Below, piece by piece: positions 47,625 to 58,381 of a DNA stretch of 64,000 nucleotides. The notes beneath the pieces are model-generated. The model did not search any database. It saw only the letters and a list, made by a program, of their open reading frames with translations, and had not been told where the DNA came from. Made by a program: the position numbers and the translations under genes. Numbering within the stretch: position 1 is the first letter of the stretch; each line of letters starts with the position of its first letter. The DNA comes from Brettanomyces bruxellensis (lineage: Eukaryota; Ascomycota; Pichiomycetes; Pichiales; Pichiaceae): NCBI RefSeq assembly GCF_011074885.1, contig NC_054685.1, positions 744,001-808,000 on the forward strand. Direction: 5' to 3'.

Positions 47625-50600
47625 ATGTCTGAGTCTCTTTTTGTGCCGGACGACAACCCATCAGAAGTGTTCAACGATGATGAATCAAATGTTCGAAAGA
47701 CAAACAGTCAAAATCCAAGCAATAATGGTGTGTCCAGTAAAGAGCATACCATTGAAGAATATACCACACAGGAAGGAACAACCCAGAACCTAAATCTGGA
47801 ACCAATTCAGGCAGCGACATCCTTGAATCTTAAATATCAACAAGAGATTGTACGGCAGCTAATTTCTCAAGATGCTTTAGTAATACTGGGTAGAGGATTA
47901 GGAATCGAGAAAATAGTGGCAAACCTTCTTCAGATCCTTGGAATATCCACGTCTGGCACTAAAAAACGCAAAAAATCGCTCATATTTCTTATAAATGCAT
48001 CGGAATATGAAAACTTTCGAATCGGGGAGGACCTGATGGAACTATCATGGATGAACGAAGATAGTGTTGATGGAAATGAAAATGTGCAATTTACTGTGAT
48101 TGGGGCCGGCGAGGGCACGACTGTAGATAAAAGAAGGGCTACTTATGAAAGAGGAGGAATAATATCTCTTTCGAATAGAGTTTTGGTGACGGATTTATTG
48201 GCTGAAGTTGTTGATCCAGGATCAGTTACTGGAATAGTTTTACTTCATGCCGAAAACGTTCGGGAATATTCGAATGACAGATTTGTTGTAAATCTCTACC
48301 GGCGGAAAAATAAGTGGGGCTTTGTAAAAGCATTTTCCGAGGATCCAGAGAGACTCAGTATTGGATTTCAGCCGTTATACACCGAGCTTAAGTTTTTGAA
48401 GCTGCAGAAGGCACTTCTTTGGCCCAGATTTCACATAGACGTGACTCGATCTCTCAGATCCCGCAAGAGAAGTGATAATACCGTCACCGAGGTTCGAGTG
48501 AAACTCACTTCATACACCGAAAAGATTCAAAATGCTTTAATGTCTTGCATAGAGGCCCTTATAGGGGAACTTCGCAGAAACAACCCTGACGTCGCTTCTG
48601 ATTACTGGACGATAGATAATGCACTTGACAATAACTTTGTTCAACGTATTCATATGGGTCTTGAACCTGTTTGGCACAGAATCTCGCTCACGACTCGACA
48701 GATTGTATTTGATCTAGAAACTTTGAAAATGTTGCTGAAACACCTATTGGAGAGGGACTGTGTTGAGTTTTATGGGGAACTTAATGGGATTGTTGAGGCA
48801 AATAAACCGACAATCACACGAAATAACAAGGCGATGGCCACATGGTTAATGCTTGATGAAAGCATGGCCATGATTGCGTGTGCGAAAGCAAGAATTTTTG
48901 ATAAAATCAAGGATTCTGACAAGCATAACGAGGAAAGCACATACTTGCTTGAGGAACAGCCAAAATGGGATCAACTCTCTATCATTTTGGAAGATATCAA
49001 TCGGGAGAAGATGGTCCATGATTCCAGCAACGATGGACCAACGTTGATTATGTGTTACAGCTATCATACATGTCGTCAGTTAAGATATTACTTATCTACA
49101 TGCAAAGATTACACACTTCCAGGTGGCCAAAAAATTTACAGCGGCAGGAAATACATGATAAATCAGTTGAAAAGGTATATCCAGGAGAAGAGGGGACCTC
49201 AGACGAGAAATATAAAGATCCAACGTGATCTTAACGAAGATGCCAGGATCCACGATACGCATAGTGAAGTTGAAGGTACAGCCGCAGCTGAAAATGCCAA
49301 TGCAGCAGATAAGCTGAATATTTCGAAGACATTTCTTCGAGGAAGACAGCCATCTTCCAAGAGGAGAAGAACAAGAGGTGGTTCAATAATTGCCGAGCAT
49401 GATCGGCTTCTTGACAAAGATGTGGGTGGAGACGAAAGCGGAAAAATTGACGAGGAGATGATTTTAGAGCTTGAAACGCAGATGGTGTCTAATAATGACA
49501 GCGAAGAGAGTGATGAAGATGATGACCTGATGGTCTTAGGATCAAATGAATACGATAATGATGATGGGAAAGAAAATGGTAAATCTGCATCATGGAGGGC
49601 TATTGATCTAGACTATATTGATCGGTCTAACCAGTTGATCATTGAGCAGTACAACAGTAAGTCGGATGACTTGCTTTTAGAGGAATTTATGCCCTCCAAT
49701 GTGATTTTGTATGAGCCAAATCTTTTGTTCATCAGAAAAATTGAGCAGTATCAGGCTGAACGAAGAAAGTCTGACAGGGCCAAATGCTACTTTATGTATT
49801 ATGGTGGCTCTGTGGAGGAGCAGAGGTATTTGAATGATATCAAATGCGAGAAGGATTCTTTTACAAAGCTTATTAGAGAAAAAGCTAATATGCCAAAAGT
49901 TTTCACCACCGATGAGGATGAGGTATCCAAGTTTTCAACGCCAGTTGAAACAAACACTAGAATTGCAGGTGGTGGAACGACTGCTATTGCAAAGGTTAAG
50001 GTTATTGTAGACATGCGAGAGTTTAGGTCGCACCTTCCATTTTTATGCCATTTATCTGGATTGGAGGTGATACCTTGCATGCTAACAGTTGGTGACTACA
50101 TATTGAGCCCCAAGATTTGTGTGGAGAGAAAATCACTTCCAGACCTTGTAGGATCTTTAAAAAACGGTCGGCTTTATCAGCAGTGCGAGCAAATGTTTCG
50201 CTACTATGAGAGACCGACACTTTTAATTGAATTTGAAGAGGGCAAATCTTTTTCTTTGCAACCTTTCACAACATTCAAGAACGGAGTTTTAATGCGAACA
50301 ACAAACGCCGAAAACACATACGTCCAAAGAGATTTGCAGCTTAAGCTTATGGTTCTTCTCACATCCTATCCAAGCTTGAGAATTCTCTGGACGAGCTCAC
50401 CGTTTGAAACGGCCAAATTATTTAAGGAGCTTAAGTTGAATCAGAACGAGCCTGATGTTACAGAAGCTGTCAGCAAAGGGTTGAATCCACTCTTTGATCA
50501 GGAATCTCTTTTCAACGATATGTCGATCGATCTTATACAAAGCATTCCGGGAATCAATACTGTCAATTACACTTTGATCATGAGTAAGATCAAGAGTCTC

Positions 50601-50696
50601 TATGAGTTGAGCCATACTTCAATCGAGGACTTGGCAAAGATCATCGGCCATTCTGCCGCAAGTAAGGTGGTGGACTTTTTTGAAAAGCATATATAA
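47625..50696 (+). CDS. RAD1: XPF-type structure-specific endonuclease subunit Rad1
   Basis: The 1023-residue product (yeast Rad1 has 1100) starts with a degenerate helicase-like module (about 70-560; YQQEIVRQLISQDALVILGRGLGIEK, AEVVDPGSVTGIVLLHAENV). An acidic middle with RKRS/KRRRTR basic clusters follows. The ERCC4 nuclease domain has the VERKSLPDLVGSLKNGRLYQQ signature (ERKxxxD near residue 834) and RPTLLIEFEEGKSF. The tandem helix-hairpin-helix end (SIPGINTVNY, SIEDLAKIIGHSAASKVVDFF) binds Rad10. It cuts at single/double-strand junctions in nucleotide excision repair and single-strand annealing. Confidence 0.96.
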   Translation: MSESLFVPDDNPSEVFNDDESNVRKTNSQNPSNNGVSSKEHTIEEYTTQEGTTQNLNLEPIQAATSLNLKYQQEIVRQLISQDALVILGRGLGIEKIVANLLQILGISTSGTKKRKKSLIFLINASEYENFRIGEDLMELSWMNEDSVDGNENVQFTVIGAGEGTTVDKRRATYERGGIISLSNRVLVTDLLAEVVDPGSVTGIVLLHAENVREYSNDRFVVNLYRRKNKWGFVKAFSEDPERLSIGFQPLYTELKFLKLQKALLWPRFHIDVTRSLRSRKRSDNTVTEVRVKLTSYTEKIQNALMSCIEALIGELRRNNPDVASDYWTIDNALDNNFVQRIHMGLEPVWHRISLTTRQIVFDLETLKMLLKHLLERDCVEFYGELNGIVEANKPTITRNNKAMATWLMLDESMAMIACAKARIFDKIKDSDKHNEESTYLLEEQPKWDQLSIILEDINREKMVHDSSNDGPTLIMCYSYHTCRQLRYYLSTCKDYTLPGGQKIYSGRKYMINQLKRYIQEKRGPQTRNIKIQRDLNEDARIHDTHSEVEGTAAAENANAADKLNISKTFLRGRQPSSKRRRTRGGSIIAEHDRLLDKDVGGDESGKIDEEMILELETQMVSNNDSEESDEDDDLMVLGSNEYDNDDGKENGKSASWRAIDLDYIDRSNQLIIEQYNSKSDDLLLEEFMPSNVILYEPNLLFIRKIEQYQAERRKSDRAKCYFMYYGGSVEEQRYLNDIKCEKDSFTKLIREKANMPKVFTTDEDEVSKFSTPVETNTRIAGGGTTAIAKVKVIVDMREFRSHLPFLCHLSGLEVIPCMLTVGDYILSPKICVERKSLPDLVGSLKNGRLYQQCEQMFRYYERPTLLIEFEEGKSFSLQPFTTFKNGVLMRTTNAENTYVQRDLQLKLMVLLTSYPSLRILWTSSPFETAKLFKELKLNQNEPDVTEAVSKGLNPLFDQESLFNDMSIDLIQSIPGINTVNYTLIMSKIKSLYELSHTSIEDLAKIIGHSAASKVVDFFEKHI

Positions 50697-50858
50697 AGTA
50701 TACAGGAGGACGACACTTTGCTAATAATTTTATATTTTCGGTAGAGCATACTAATAGTACAAAAAGGGCATTAATAAAGACAGAATAAGAACAAGCCTAG
50801 ACCAAGAAAAGAACAACATTTAAAAAAAAAAGCACAGACGGTGCAAATGGATGGCATC

Positions 50859-53655
50859 TTACTCACTGGTAATCAGCTTTTGTTTGGCCGAACGAGAATC
50901 CTTACACAACTTCTTTAACTCCGCCATAAGCTTGGTAGACTCAACAACCTGGGCTGCAATTTCTGACGGTATATTAGGGGTGATTAAAACACCAATAAGA
51001 TTATTGTCGTTTGCAAAAAGTCCCTGTAGATGCGACAGCCTTCCCATGTCCACTTGCAACGTATCTTTATCTTTGCAGTAGTCAATGGCAGTACGCATCA
51101 GCAAGTTAACAAGCTCAGAGCACTTACATGAGATGTACGCGTGCTGAATCTTGGTCTCAAAGTTTGTGTTGACGTAAATTGCCGCGTAAATAAAGGAGAG
51201 ATGAACTGTGCCGTTACCGATATCCTCTGGAGAGCAGAGGATGTCCAGCGCAACGTTTGTAGTAAATTCACACTCCTGCACTGCATGGATGAGCGAGATA
51301 CAGCCAAGTAAAGCCTCGAGGCAGCTGGCCAACCTCGTATTGAATGGCTCGATACCTCTATGAAGAAGATTGAGCGGTATAACCGAAAACATGGAGGAAA
51401 ACAGTTTTTTGGCGAGAGAGCCATCGCAAAGATTCTGTGTTCCGGAAAGCTTCTCGAGATACTGAACCAAAGCGGGGTCCTGAATGTCACCGCCAATCAC
51501 ATTCTTCAAAACGAGGCGGTTGTTAGCAGATCCGCAGAGGATCTTTGACAGCACATCAACAGAGTGTAGCTGGTATTTATCAATGATGGGATCAAGCTTG
51601 GCGGTCAAAAAGTTATCAGCCTTATCAGACTCGGTCAACTGCCCACAGAACGAAAAGCAAAGTACCATCAGTAGAACGAACTCGTGTTCATTTCTGATCT
51701 CCAATGCATGCGAGATGTTTGCAAAGATTATGAGGATGTCTTTCATGAGGCACAACCGCTTCCTGGACAGAAGAAAAGCATCCGGATGGGTGCCGATAGA
51801 CTCGATCATGGTAAAAAGATAGTCAAGGAAGTGGCTGCATGTGGCCATGTATAGATTGTTGTAGCAGACACGCCCGCCGTTTATAAACGACATGTTGCGT
51901 AGAATCATCGAGAGCGTACTGAGCTCTTCGATCAGCATTAGCTGGCGGTTCTGGTACGATTTGATGTGCACGCCTCTTTCGAAGTCTTCGGCCTCATTTC
52001 TGCATTCATGTAGCAAGTCGACATACGATGGTAGTGCAAAGTTTACGCGCTCGAAATGATCTTGGCAGCCATCTGCGGGATTCGGATGCTCCCCGGTGCT
52101 CTCCTTATTATCCTCAGTGTCAATATCACTGGCGGCACTGCTCGTGTCGCTTTTTTCGCCATCCTCCACATCATTAGCATTATCCTTATGACCTTCATCG
52201 GCGGATGCGGATACCCCAGTTGCACAAGCTTCATTGTCACAGCCTGGTTGATGGTGCACGTCGATAATGTCACCATTTGCGTCCTTGAACTCGGACTTCA
52301 ACTCCTCTCCCGTGAAGGAGTCGACGGTTATTTCCCTAGTGGTGGAATTGCCAATGGAGTTTTCAAACATCTCCTTGTACTTGGCAAACGTCTTCTCGAT
52401 CACCGACCCCTGCTTCTCACCATCGGCCTCCGTCCGTCCCTCATCAACCTCCTCCAGCGAGTCGTTCAGCCTCCTGCGGATATCCCCCTTGCAGAGACTA
52501 TCCACGATGTCCTGGCCCAAGTAGCAGAGGTTGTCAAGCAACTCCTTGCAGTCGTCCAAGGGTAGTCCAAAGGATGGGTCCGAAGTGACTATGAGCAACA
52601 CGTTCAACGCGACGTTAATCTCGGCGTCCAGCTTGGACCCCAACGCCATAGTTAGTGCGTGGATGCTCACCTTGCCCAACTCTGGGAAGTACAAGAACAC
52701 GGGCTTCAAGTGGTCGACTTGGCTGCCGTACGACTCCAGCGCCTCCAAGTTGAACCCTGCAACCTTATCGAGGAGTCTGTTGTGCGGGACATAGTTCCTG
52801 ACAAAATCCGGGGCACGATGACGGCCGTGAAGACCGTGTGGGGTGCCTGCACGGGACGCTTTTGGCTTTTTGGCCGCCTTACCGTCTGCCTGCCGGCCAG
52901 AATCCTGGCTCCGTTTGCGCGAACGGTGGGGAGTCCGGCCCTGGTCCTCCGAGCCCACACTTGTGCGAGCTTTCGAGCTTGGTTTAGGCGTGCTGATGCT
53001 GCTTCTCGGAGTGTTGCTGGATGTGTTTGGCATGCTGATGCTGGACACTCCGGCCTGGTTCTGCAGCTGCTGCCGCCTGACCGCGAGCTGCCTCATTCCA
53101 TCGGGTGTGCTGGCAAACTGCTCGAAGGGGAAAAGCGTCTTGTGGTACAACTGGACGAACTCGGACAGAAGCTGCCTATTCTTCGGGTCGATTCCCAACT
53201 TCCCGGCGATAAACTGGATCTTCCCCGTCTTCAGAACGTGCACAAACCCGCCTAGCTTCGAAACCATGAAATACATCAAAAACAAGTTCAGCTGCCGGCC
53301 ACCGATCACGGGGATTTTCTGCGGTAGAGGCGTGCCGCGCTTAGCCATGAACTCGCTAAGGATCACCAGGAACTTCTGCACGTTCTGTGGGCCAAACTGG
53401 TGCTGCGAGTTCGGCGGCTGTGACTGGGACCTCGAATGTCCCCCGCCCAGGCCCTGTGGTGAACCAACAGAGTTCGGCGTGGACACATTTTGGCCGGGTG
53501 CAAACTGGGGCGGAGACCCGGCACGCGATATGTGGGCAGACGAAACACTTGTGCCACTGCTCTTTCTTCTTTGCTGTTGCATATGCTGCTGCTGTTGCTG
53601 TTGTAAATGCTGCTGCTGGAGTTGTTGTTGCTGCAAATGCTGCTGCTGTTGTTGC

Positions 53656-53710
<55 letters not shown>

Positions 53711-54443
53711 GCTGCTGCTGCTGCTGCTGCAGCTGAAGAAACATCTGCTGCCTCTGCTGCTGATTTATCTGCGATAAATTCATCTGTTGCATATTGGCCC
53801 CGTGGACATTTCCGGGAGCCTCCTGCTTTGACCCCCCCGCCTGCTGCTGTGCCGCCCTCTGCTGCATCACCATCTGGCGATACTGCCTTTGCCGTTCAAT
53901 AAAACGACGCCGCTGTTCAGGTGTCAACGACATAAACTTTGCCATGAGAGCCTTTCTGGCAGTTTCGTTTCGCATGCTTGGTTGGTTTGGCTGGCCTGAA
54001 TGCAGCTGCGTGCCCTGTTGGGTCTGGAAGTTGCCATCGTCTGAAATAGGCAACGATATGCCACTCTGGGATGATAAGGCCATATTTCCTGTATTCTGCA
54101 GGTTCTGTGACAAATTCCCACCCATGATATTCTGGCCTTGACCCTGCATCTGCGGTGCCACACTCTGGGATGCCTGCTGGTGCTGCTGTTGCTGTTGTGG
54201 GGTCTGCTGTACCGAACTCGAACCGGTTGACTGGCTATTCTTATTTGAGCCAAAATCAAGATTCAAAGCACTTTCATCGATAAGTGGAAATGTATCTTGG
54301 TGCATCATTCCTGAGTTTTCTCCCTCATTTAGCAAGTTTCCATCTCCCACACCAAGTGTGAATCCATCGGAGTTCTGCATTTCATTTCCGGAACTCTTTT
54401 GGTGGGCTGGGCCTGTAGGATCATCAAAATTCAGGAAATCCAT
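50859..54443 (-). CDS. SWI1: SWI/SNF chromatin remodeller subunit Swi1 (ARID)
   Basis: The ATG at 54441-54443 gives MDFLNFDDPTG, parallel to yeast Swi1 (MDFFNLN), and 1194 residues. The open frame upstream starts with GTG and is ignored. The N-terminal third is Gln/Asn/Ser-rich and includes a 30-Gln run. The ARID/BRIGHT domain (about 355-440) has FMAKRGTPLPQKIPVIGGRQLNLFLMYFMVSKLGGF, then KLGIDPKNRQLLSEFVQLYHKTLFPFE. The C-terminal half is an acidic linker and helical repeats resembling the Swi1 C-terminal domain that contacts the complex. Swi1 binds AT-rich DNA and stabilises SWI/SNF. In S. cerevisiae the Q/N-rich region supports a prion, so the long glutamine tract is of interest. Confidence 0.95.
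53640..53729. repeat. Trinucleotide (CAA/CAG) repeat encoding 30 Gln in SWI1
   Basis: The triplets from 53640 to 53729 are all TTG or CTG on the + strand, so the coding strand has 30 consecutive CAA/CAG codons. Shorter Gln runs interrupted by His/Leu codons follow at about 53577-53639. The mixed codons in the middle and CAG block at one end suggest repeat expansion. Confidence 0.92.
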
Positions 54444-55077
54444 TGCTGCTACAAGAGAATGCTTGATTGTGCTCCAATTTTCTTTCCACACAAATCTGGA
54501 AACGGCAGAAAAAAATCTTCGGTCAATTCGCCGTGTAGCTATCTGTTTCTTTTATGGTTTGAAGCTGTTCTCAAGGTTAAAACTGTATTTATCTACATAG
54601 TGAGGAGAAACAACGAGCGCGCCTGAAGAGATGCACCGCATAATAAAGAAAAAAAAAAAAAAAGCTTTGTGAAGCGAAATGAAACGAGAACCTGGAAGAC
54701 TTTCACATCCTTACACACGCAGCCCCAGGCCCTGTCCGCATGTGTTATGAGGTCCAGGCCAGATTACAGAAATAACGATGAACATGATTTGCCACCTGAT
54801 TAAAGAAGATTGCAGTTCTCTTCCACAAACATTCTTCACACCCATCTCACAGTAATAGTTTTACTTCCATACAGTACTTGTATATGTATCTTATTTTTTC
54901 AAGAGACAGATCATAAGACATACGCCATCTATCTGTCTCCTTAATGCTTAGATTGAAAAGTAGTAGTAATAGTAGAACAATGCAAAAAATATAGTAGGAA
55001 ATAATACACGTCGTTAACATCCTAAAGGTTGACTCAGTACATCCTCCTAATGCTATATGGTAAATCAATTATGTCTC
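54444..55077. other. Region upstream of SWI1, downstream of MNN10
   Basis: Contains an A-run near 54648-54664 and AT-rich sequence toward the MNN10 stop. No gene was seen. Confidence 0.55.
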
Positions 55078-56100
55078 TCACCATAACTTCCACCAAGGCG
55101 CCACATTGTGAGAGCGCTGGAGCTTCCGGTAGTGTTCATATTCATCCCAGCATGAACGTCCTCCATAGTTGCAACCGGCCATGTTAACAACAAAATCCCT
55201 GTCCTCTCCATTATAGAAATATCGAGGATCATCCTTTTGGTCCGAACATGCCCCTGGTGGGAAACTATTTATGGCCCTCAATGGCACGAACCCAAGCCTG
55301 TCACGAACCCAAGGGAGGGTTGAATACATCACTTCCAGACAGTCCTGTTCCTTATGTTCCCATTCCATATGCTTTTGGTCATACCAAGCAGGGTCCCACC
55401 ACATGTCAAGAAGCATCTCGCTCCACTCGGATTTCCTAATAAAGAAAGATCCGAGGTTAAAACCTCCGCAATCCTCCGCGAGCACCAGATCAACGGGTGA
55501 AATGGATGTTTCTTCGTATGGAATTTCAGTTTCGATTTTCAATGGGTTGAAATGGTCAACCGTTCTGTATGTCTTATTCTCAACACGATCCAAAAGATAT
55601 TCATACAAATCCACATCCGGTTCCATGATAAATGTGTACAAATCAAGCCACCAAAACCACTCAGCATCCGGATACTGCCTCATTGTTTGTTTTAGAATAT
55701 CTGCCTTTTCCCATCCTTCTCTCCACTCGTGACTGTACCGTCGCTTAAGTGAAACATCCTTGATTGTAAGCGTATATCCATGCTTTTCCGCATATTCTTT
55801 TTTGTTGGCGATCGACGATCTTTCCACAGACCATTCCTGCGGCGTTTTCCACCTCTGAACACCACCCCCTTCGTTTGCCGCTAATATAATCACAATCTTT
55901 GGATCCTTTGTTGCAAAAACCTTCGTTAGGGCAATAAAGAATGCTACCGTCGAAAAGAAACTTAAAATCATGATAATTTTACGGACATTGTGCCCTCTCT
56001 GTGAGAAAGTTCTTTTTATCATATCGGTGAGCTGAAGCTTTTTCCCTTTCTTCGGCTTCAACCCACCATAACCTGCTTCAAGGCTCAGATCATCCGTCAT
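55078..56100 (-). CDS. MNN10: Golgi alpha-1,6-mannosyltransferase Mnn10 (GT34)
   Basis: The 340-residue type II membrane protein has a short basic cytosolic tail and one membrane helix (about 41-62). A GT34 domain follows: VIILAANEGGGVQRWKTPQEW, KHGYTLTIKDVSLKRRYSHEWREGWEKADILKQTM, EWFWWLDLYTFIMEPD, DCGGFNLGSFFIRKSEWSEMLLDMWWDP, HKEQDCLEVMY, FPPGACSDQKDDPRYFYNGEDRDFVVNMAGCNY. It is part of the M-Pol II complex that extends the N-glycan mannan backbone. At residues 153-155 the position of the DxD metal motif reads Asp-Leu-Tyr. The conserved EQD and NMAGC blocks are intact. The N-terminus is slightly shorter than in S. cerevisiae (393 aa). Confidence 0.93.
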   Translation of the reverse strand: MTDDLSLEAGYGGLKPKKGKKLQLTDMIKRTFSQRGHNVRKIIMILSFFSTVAFFIALTKVFATKDPKIVIILAANEGGGVQRWKTPQEWSVERSSIANKKEYAEKHGYTLTIKDVSLKRRYSHEWREGWEKADILKQTMRQYPDAEWFWWLDLYTFIMEPDVDLYEYLLDRVENKTYRTVDHFNPLKIETEIPYEETSISPVDLVLAEDCGGFNLGSFFIRKSEWSEMLLDMWWDPAWYDQKHMEWEHKEQDCLEVMYSTLPWVRDRLGFVPLRAINSFPPGACSDQKDDPRYFYNGEDRDFVVNMAGCNYGGRSCWDEYEHYRKLQRSHNVAPWWKLW

Positions 56101-56605
56101 TTCAACTTAAGATTGTATTCGTGGGAAACAAAAAATATCTTAACTATTAAACTTTAACGTAATTATCGATGTATGGAGATATACTTTTTCCGAAGCCTGT
56201 TGACATATCAGACAGAAATATCGCTTTTCGTTGTTTTCTTTCTTTTTCTTAAAAATCCGGATCTTTTTTTATTATTCTTATTTCCTACTAAAAATGAAAA
56301 TTAGAAAATCCAAAATTCAAAGCTGGAAAAGAGCATCAAAAAAAAATTGTATAGTTTCGTCCTACGCTTGTGTCTAGCTTTCTTTTTGTTTCTAATTTAA
56401 CTGCCGTTACTCAAGCCAATATATACAATTTATTATACGTATTAGCATTCGGAAGGCCTGTTTCTCCAAAGTATCGCTTTCCCCTTCAATTGTGATCTTT
56501 TCTTTTTGAATCTTGCATGCATCGTAAATTTTAATGTTAATGTACATTAACAATTAACAGGATCTGTTCGAGTATCAAAGTGAGTTAGCCCCTAGTTCAT
56601 TACAT
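56101..56605. other. Region between MNN10 5' end and PEX5 3' end
   Basis: AT-rich, with T- and A-tracts around 56240-56350. It probably holds the MNN10 promoter and PEX5 3' UTR. No gene was seen. Confidence 0.55.
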
Positions 56606-58381
56606 TCAAAAGTTATACTTCTTTCTGAACTCTTCCACCCTCATTCCAGGTTTGACTTCATCAAGAAGATCACGCCTGTTCATTGCTAAAAAAGCCCGCT
56701 TCAAGGTCTCCATTAAACTTGTGGGTTGAACATCGTCATTAAGATAGGAGCCGTTTCCATCCGGACCCTCCACTTCATGAAGACTAAGGCCGGTCAACAA
56801 GTGATCAACAGCATCTTTGTACATACCCATATTAATAAAGGAAACTCCTAAATTGTAACGTGCACGGACAAAGTTTGGATTTAACTGAAGTGCACGGGTG
56901 TAAGCCTCTATGGCCTGTTCTGGGCGATTGGAGTTCGCAAGTGATGCCCCAAGTCTATTCCAGCTCAGAGCATTGTTAGGATCACACTTAATCGCCGCCC
57001 TGAAGCAATCAAGAGTCTTGTCATACTCCTCAAGCGAATAAAAAAGCACACCTAATCCCGTCTGAACATCCGCATCTATGTTTGCACCTTGTGGCGAGAT
57101 CTGGGCAGCTTTAAGAAAGAGCTTGGTGATCCGTTTGTTAAGAGTGTATCTGTCGTCCGAATTGATGTCTTTATCATTAATGCGTGCCTGGCTGACAACA
57201 GTTGGATATTTTGTTTCAATCCACCTCTCCAATGTAGCATACGCAGCATTATCGTATCCTTCATTGACATAAGAAATTGCCAGCGTCATTAGAGCCTGTA
57301 GATTCTGCGGTGAAAGTTCCAAGCACTTCTCCAAAGCAGCAATTCCAGCCTGCTCCTTTTCATTTTGTGTCTGAACTTGCCCTAATTTCAACCACGCATC
57401 TGTGTGCATTGAATTTTGCTGCACTGCAGCCTCAAAAGCTAGTGCAGCTTCACTCAATCGAGCACCACCTTCAAGAAGCTTGCATCCAATTTCGTACGCC
57501 CCTTCTTGATTCAAATATCTATTCTTCTGGGCAAACTGGTACTCTCCATAGTTCTCCCTTCCACTGGCATATCTTTCGAAGTCTGCCTGCCATGCCGCTG
57601 CTGCCTCATCTTCTTGGTTCTGGTTTGCGCCTATTTCCTCCTTCTGTGCCTCTTCCGCTTTTTCTGCCAAGGTCTCCTCTTCCAGATTCTTGTCACCCTC
57701 TGCTATCTTCTCAGTATTTACTTCACTCTCCACTTCCTTAAATGATTCTTCCCAGTTCTGCATACTCTGCTGGTTCTGTTTCAACTCTGTCTTTTCTGTA
57801 TTCTCCGCCAGAGAAGTGCCTTGGTGCAATGTATTGGCACTAAATGGCATCATTCCCTGATATGGCATCCCATAACTCATTCCAAGAGGCAAACTACCCA
57901 TTCTATAATTCCGACTTTGTTGTGCTTCTGTACCTTCATATTGCATCTGGGGCATTTGCTGCCTCTTCATCTTCTGTTGCTCCTGTCCCGAGAACTCCGA
58001 ACTCCACAAAGCACTATTTCTATCACCTGCTGCCCTGGCACCAGCCGGCAATATGGATATATTATTTGTCCTTTCCCTAAAATGTAGCTTGCCGTTGCTT
58101 TGATTAATTTTCTGAAGTTCTTGCCCTATTGGTCGCATATTAAAGGTTCCCAGAGGGTGTCCGGAAGTCAAATCTCCTCCGATAAACTTATTCATTTGAG
58201 TTTTATCACCCGAATCAATCATATTCACACGGCGTATTCCATTTCCTCTTTCCAATTTGTTGTCTAATGGAGCACCCTGCCTCAACCCTTGTTGTAATGA
58301 TTGATCACCAGCAGCTCTCTTGCCGAATTGAGCAAGTGCATTTCCGTTCACAGAGCAATCACTCCCTCCTAAAAAAGACAT
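56606..58381 (-). CDS. PEX5: Peroxisomal targeting signal 1 receptor Pex5
   Basis: The 591-residue product has a Cys at position 9 in an N-terminal SDCSVNGNALAQF segment, equivalent to the recycling mono-ubiquitination Cys of yeast Pex5. A disordered region carries three WxxxF motifs (W126-F130, W210-F214, W264-F268) that bind Pex14/Pex13. TPR repeats cover about 285-560, with AWLKLGQVQTQNEKEQAGIAALEKCLELSPQNLQALM and LSWNRLGASLANSNRPEQAIEAYTRALQLNPNFVRARYNLGVSFINMG, which bind C-terminal SKL-type signals. It imports matrix enzymes into peroxisomes. The nearby Tes1 homolog lacks a PTS1 signal and so would not be an obvious client. Confidence 0.96.
   Translation of the reverse strand: MSFLGGSDCSVNGNALAQFGKRAAGDQSLQQGLRQGAPLDNKLERGNGIRRVNMIDSGDKTQMNKFIGGDLTSGHPLGTFNMRPIGQELQKINQSNGKLHFRERTNNISILPAGARAAGDRNSALWSSEFSGQEQQKMKRQQMPQMQYEGTEAQQSRNYRMGSLPLGMSYGMPYQGMMPFSANTLHQGTSLAENTEKTELKQNQQSMQNWEESFKEVESEVNTEKIAEGDKNLEEETLAEKAEEAQKEEIGANQNQEDEAAAAWQADFERYASGRENYGEYQFAQKNRYLNQEGAYEIGCKLLEGGARLSEAALAFEAAVQQNSMHTDAWLKLGQVQTQNEKEQAGIAALEKCLELSPQNLQALMTLAISYVNEGYDNAAYATLERWIETKYPTVVSQARINDKDINSDDRYTLNKRITKLFLKAAQISPQGANIDADVQTGLGVLFYSLEEYDKTLDCFRAAIKCDPNNALSWNRLGASLANSNRPEQAIEAYTRALQLNPNFVRARYNLGVSFINMGMYKDAVDHLLTGLSLHEVEGPDGNGSYLNDDVQPTSLMETLKRAFLAMNRRDLLDEVKPGMRVEEFRKKYNF

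Noticed and set aside
53387..53902. Long open frames antisense to the SWI1 polyglutamine region (poly-Val, poly-Cys, poly-Ala)
   Set aside because: These are mirror frames of a CAA/CAG repeat in a clear coding gene.
54444..54491. 16-codon N-terminal extension of SWI1
   Set aside because: It starts with GTG, and the internal ATG gives MDFLNFDD, matching the known Swi1 start.
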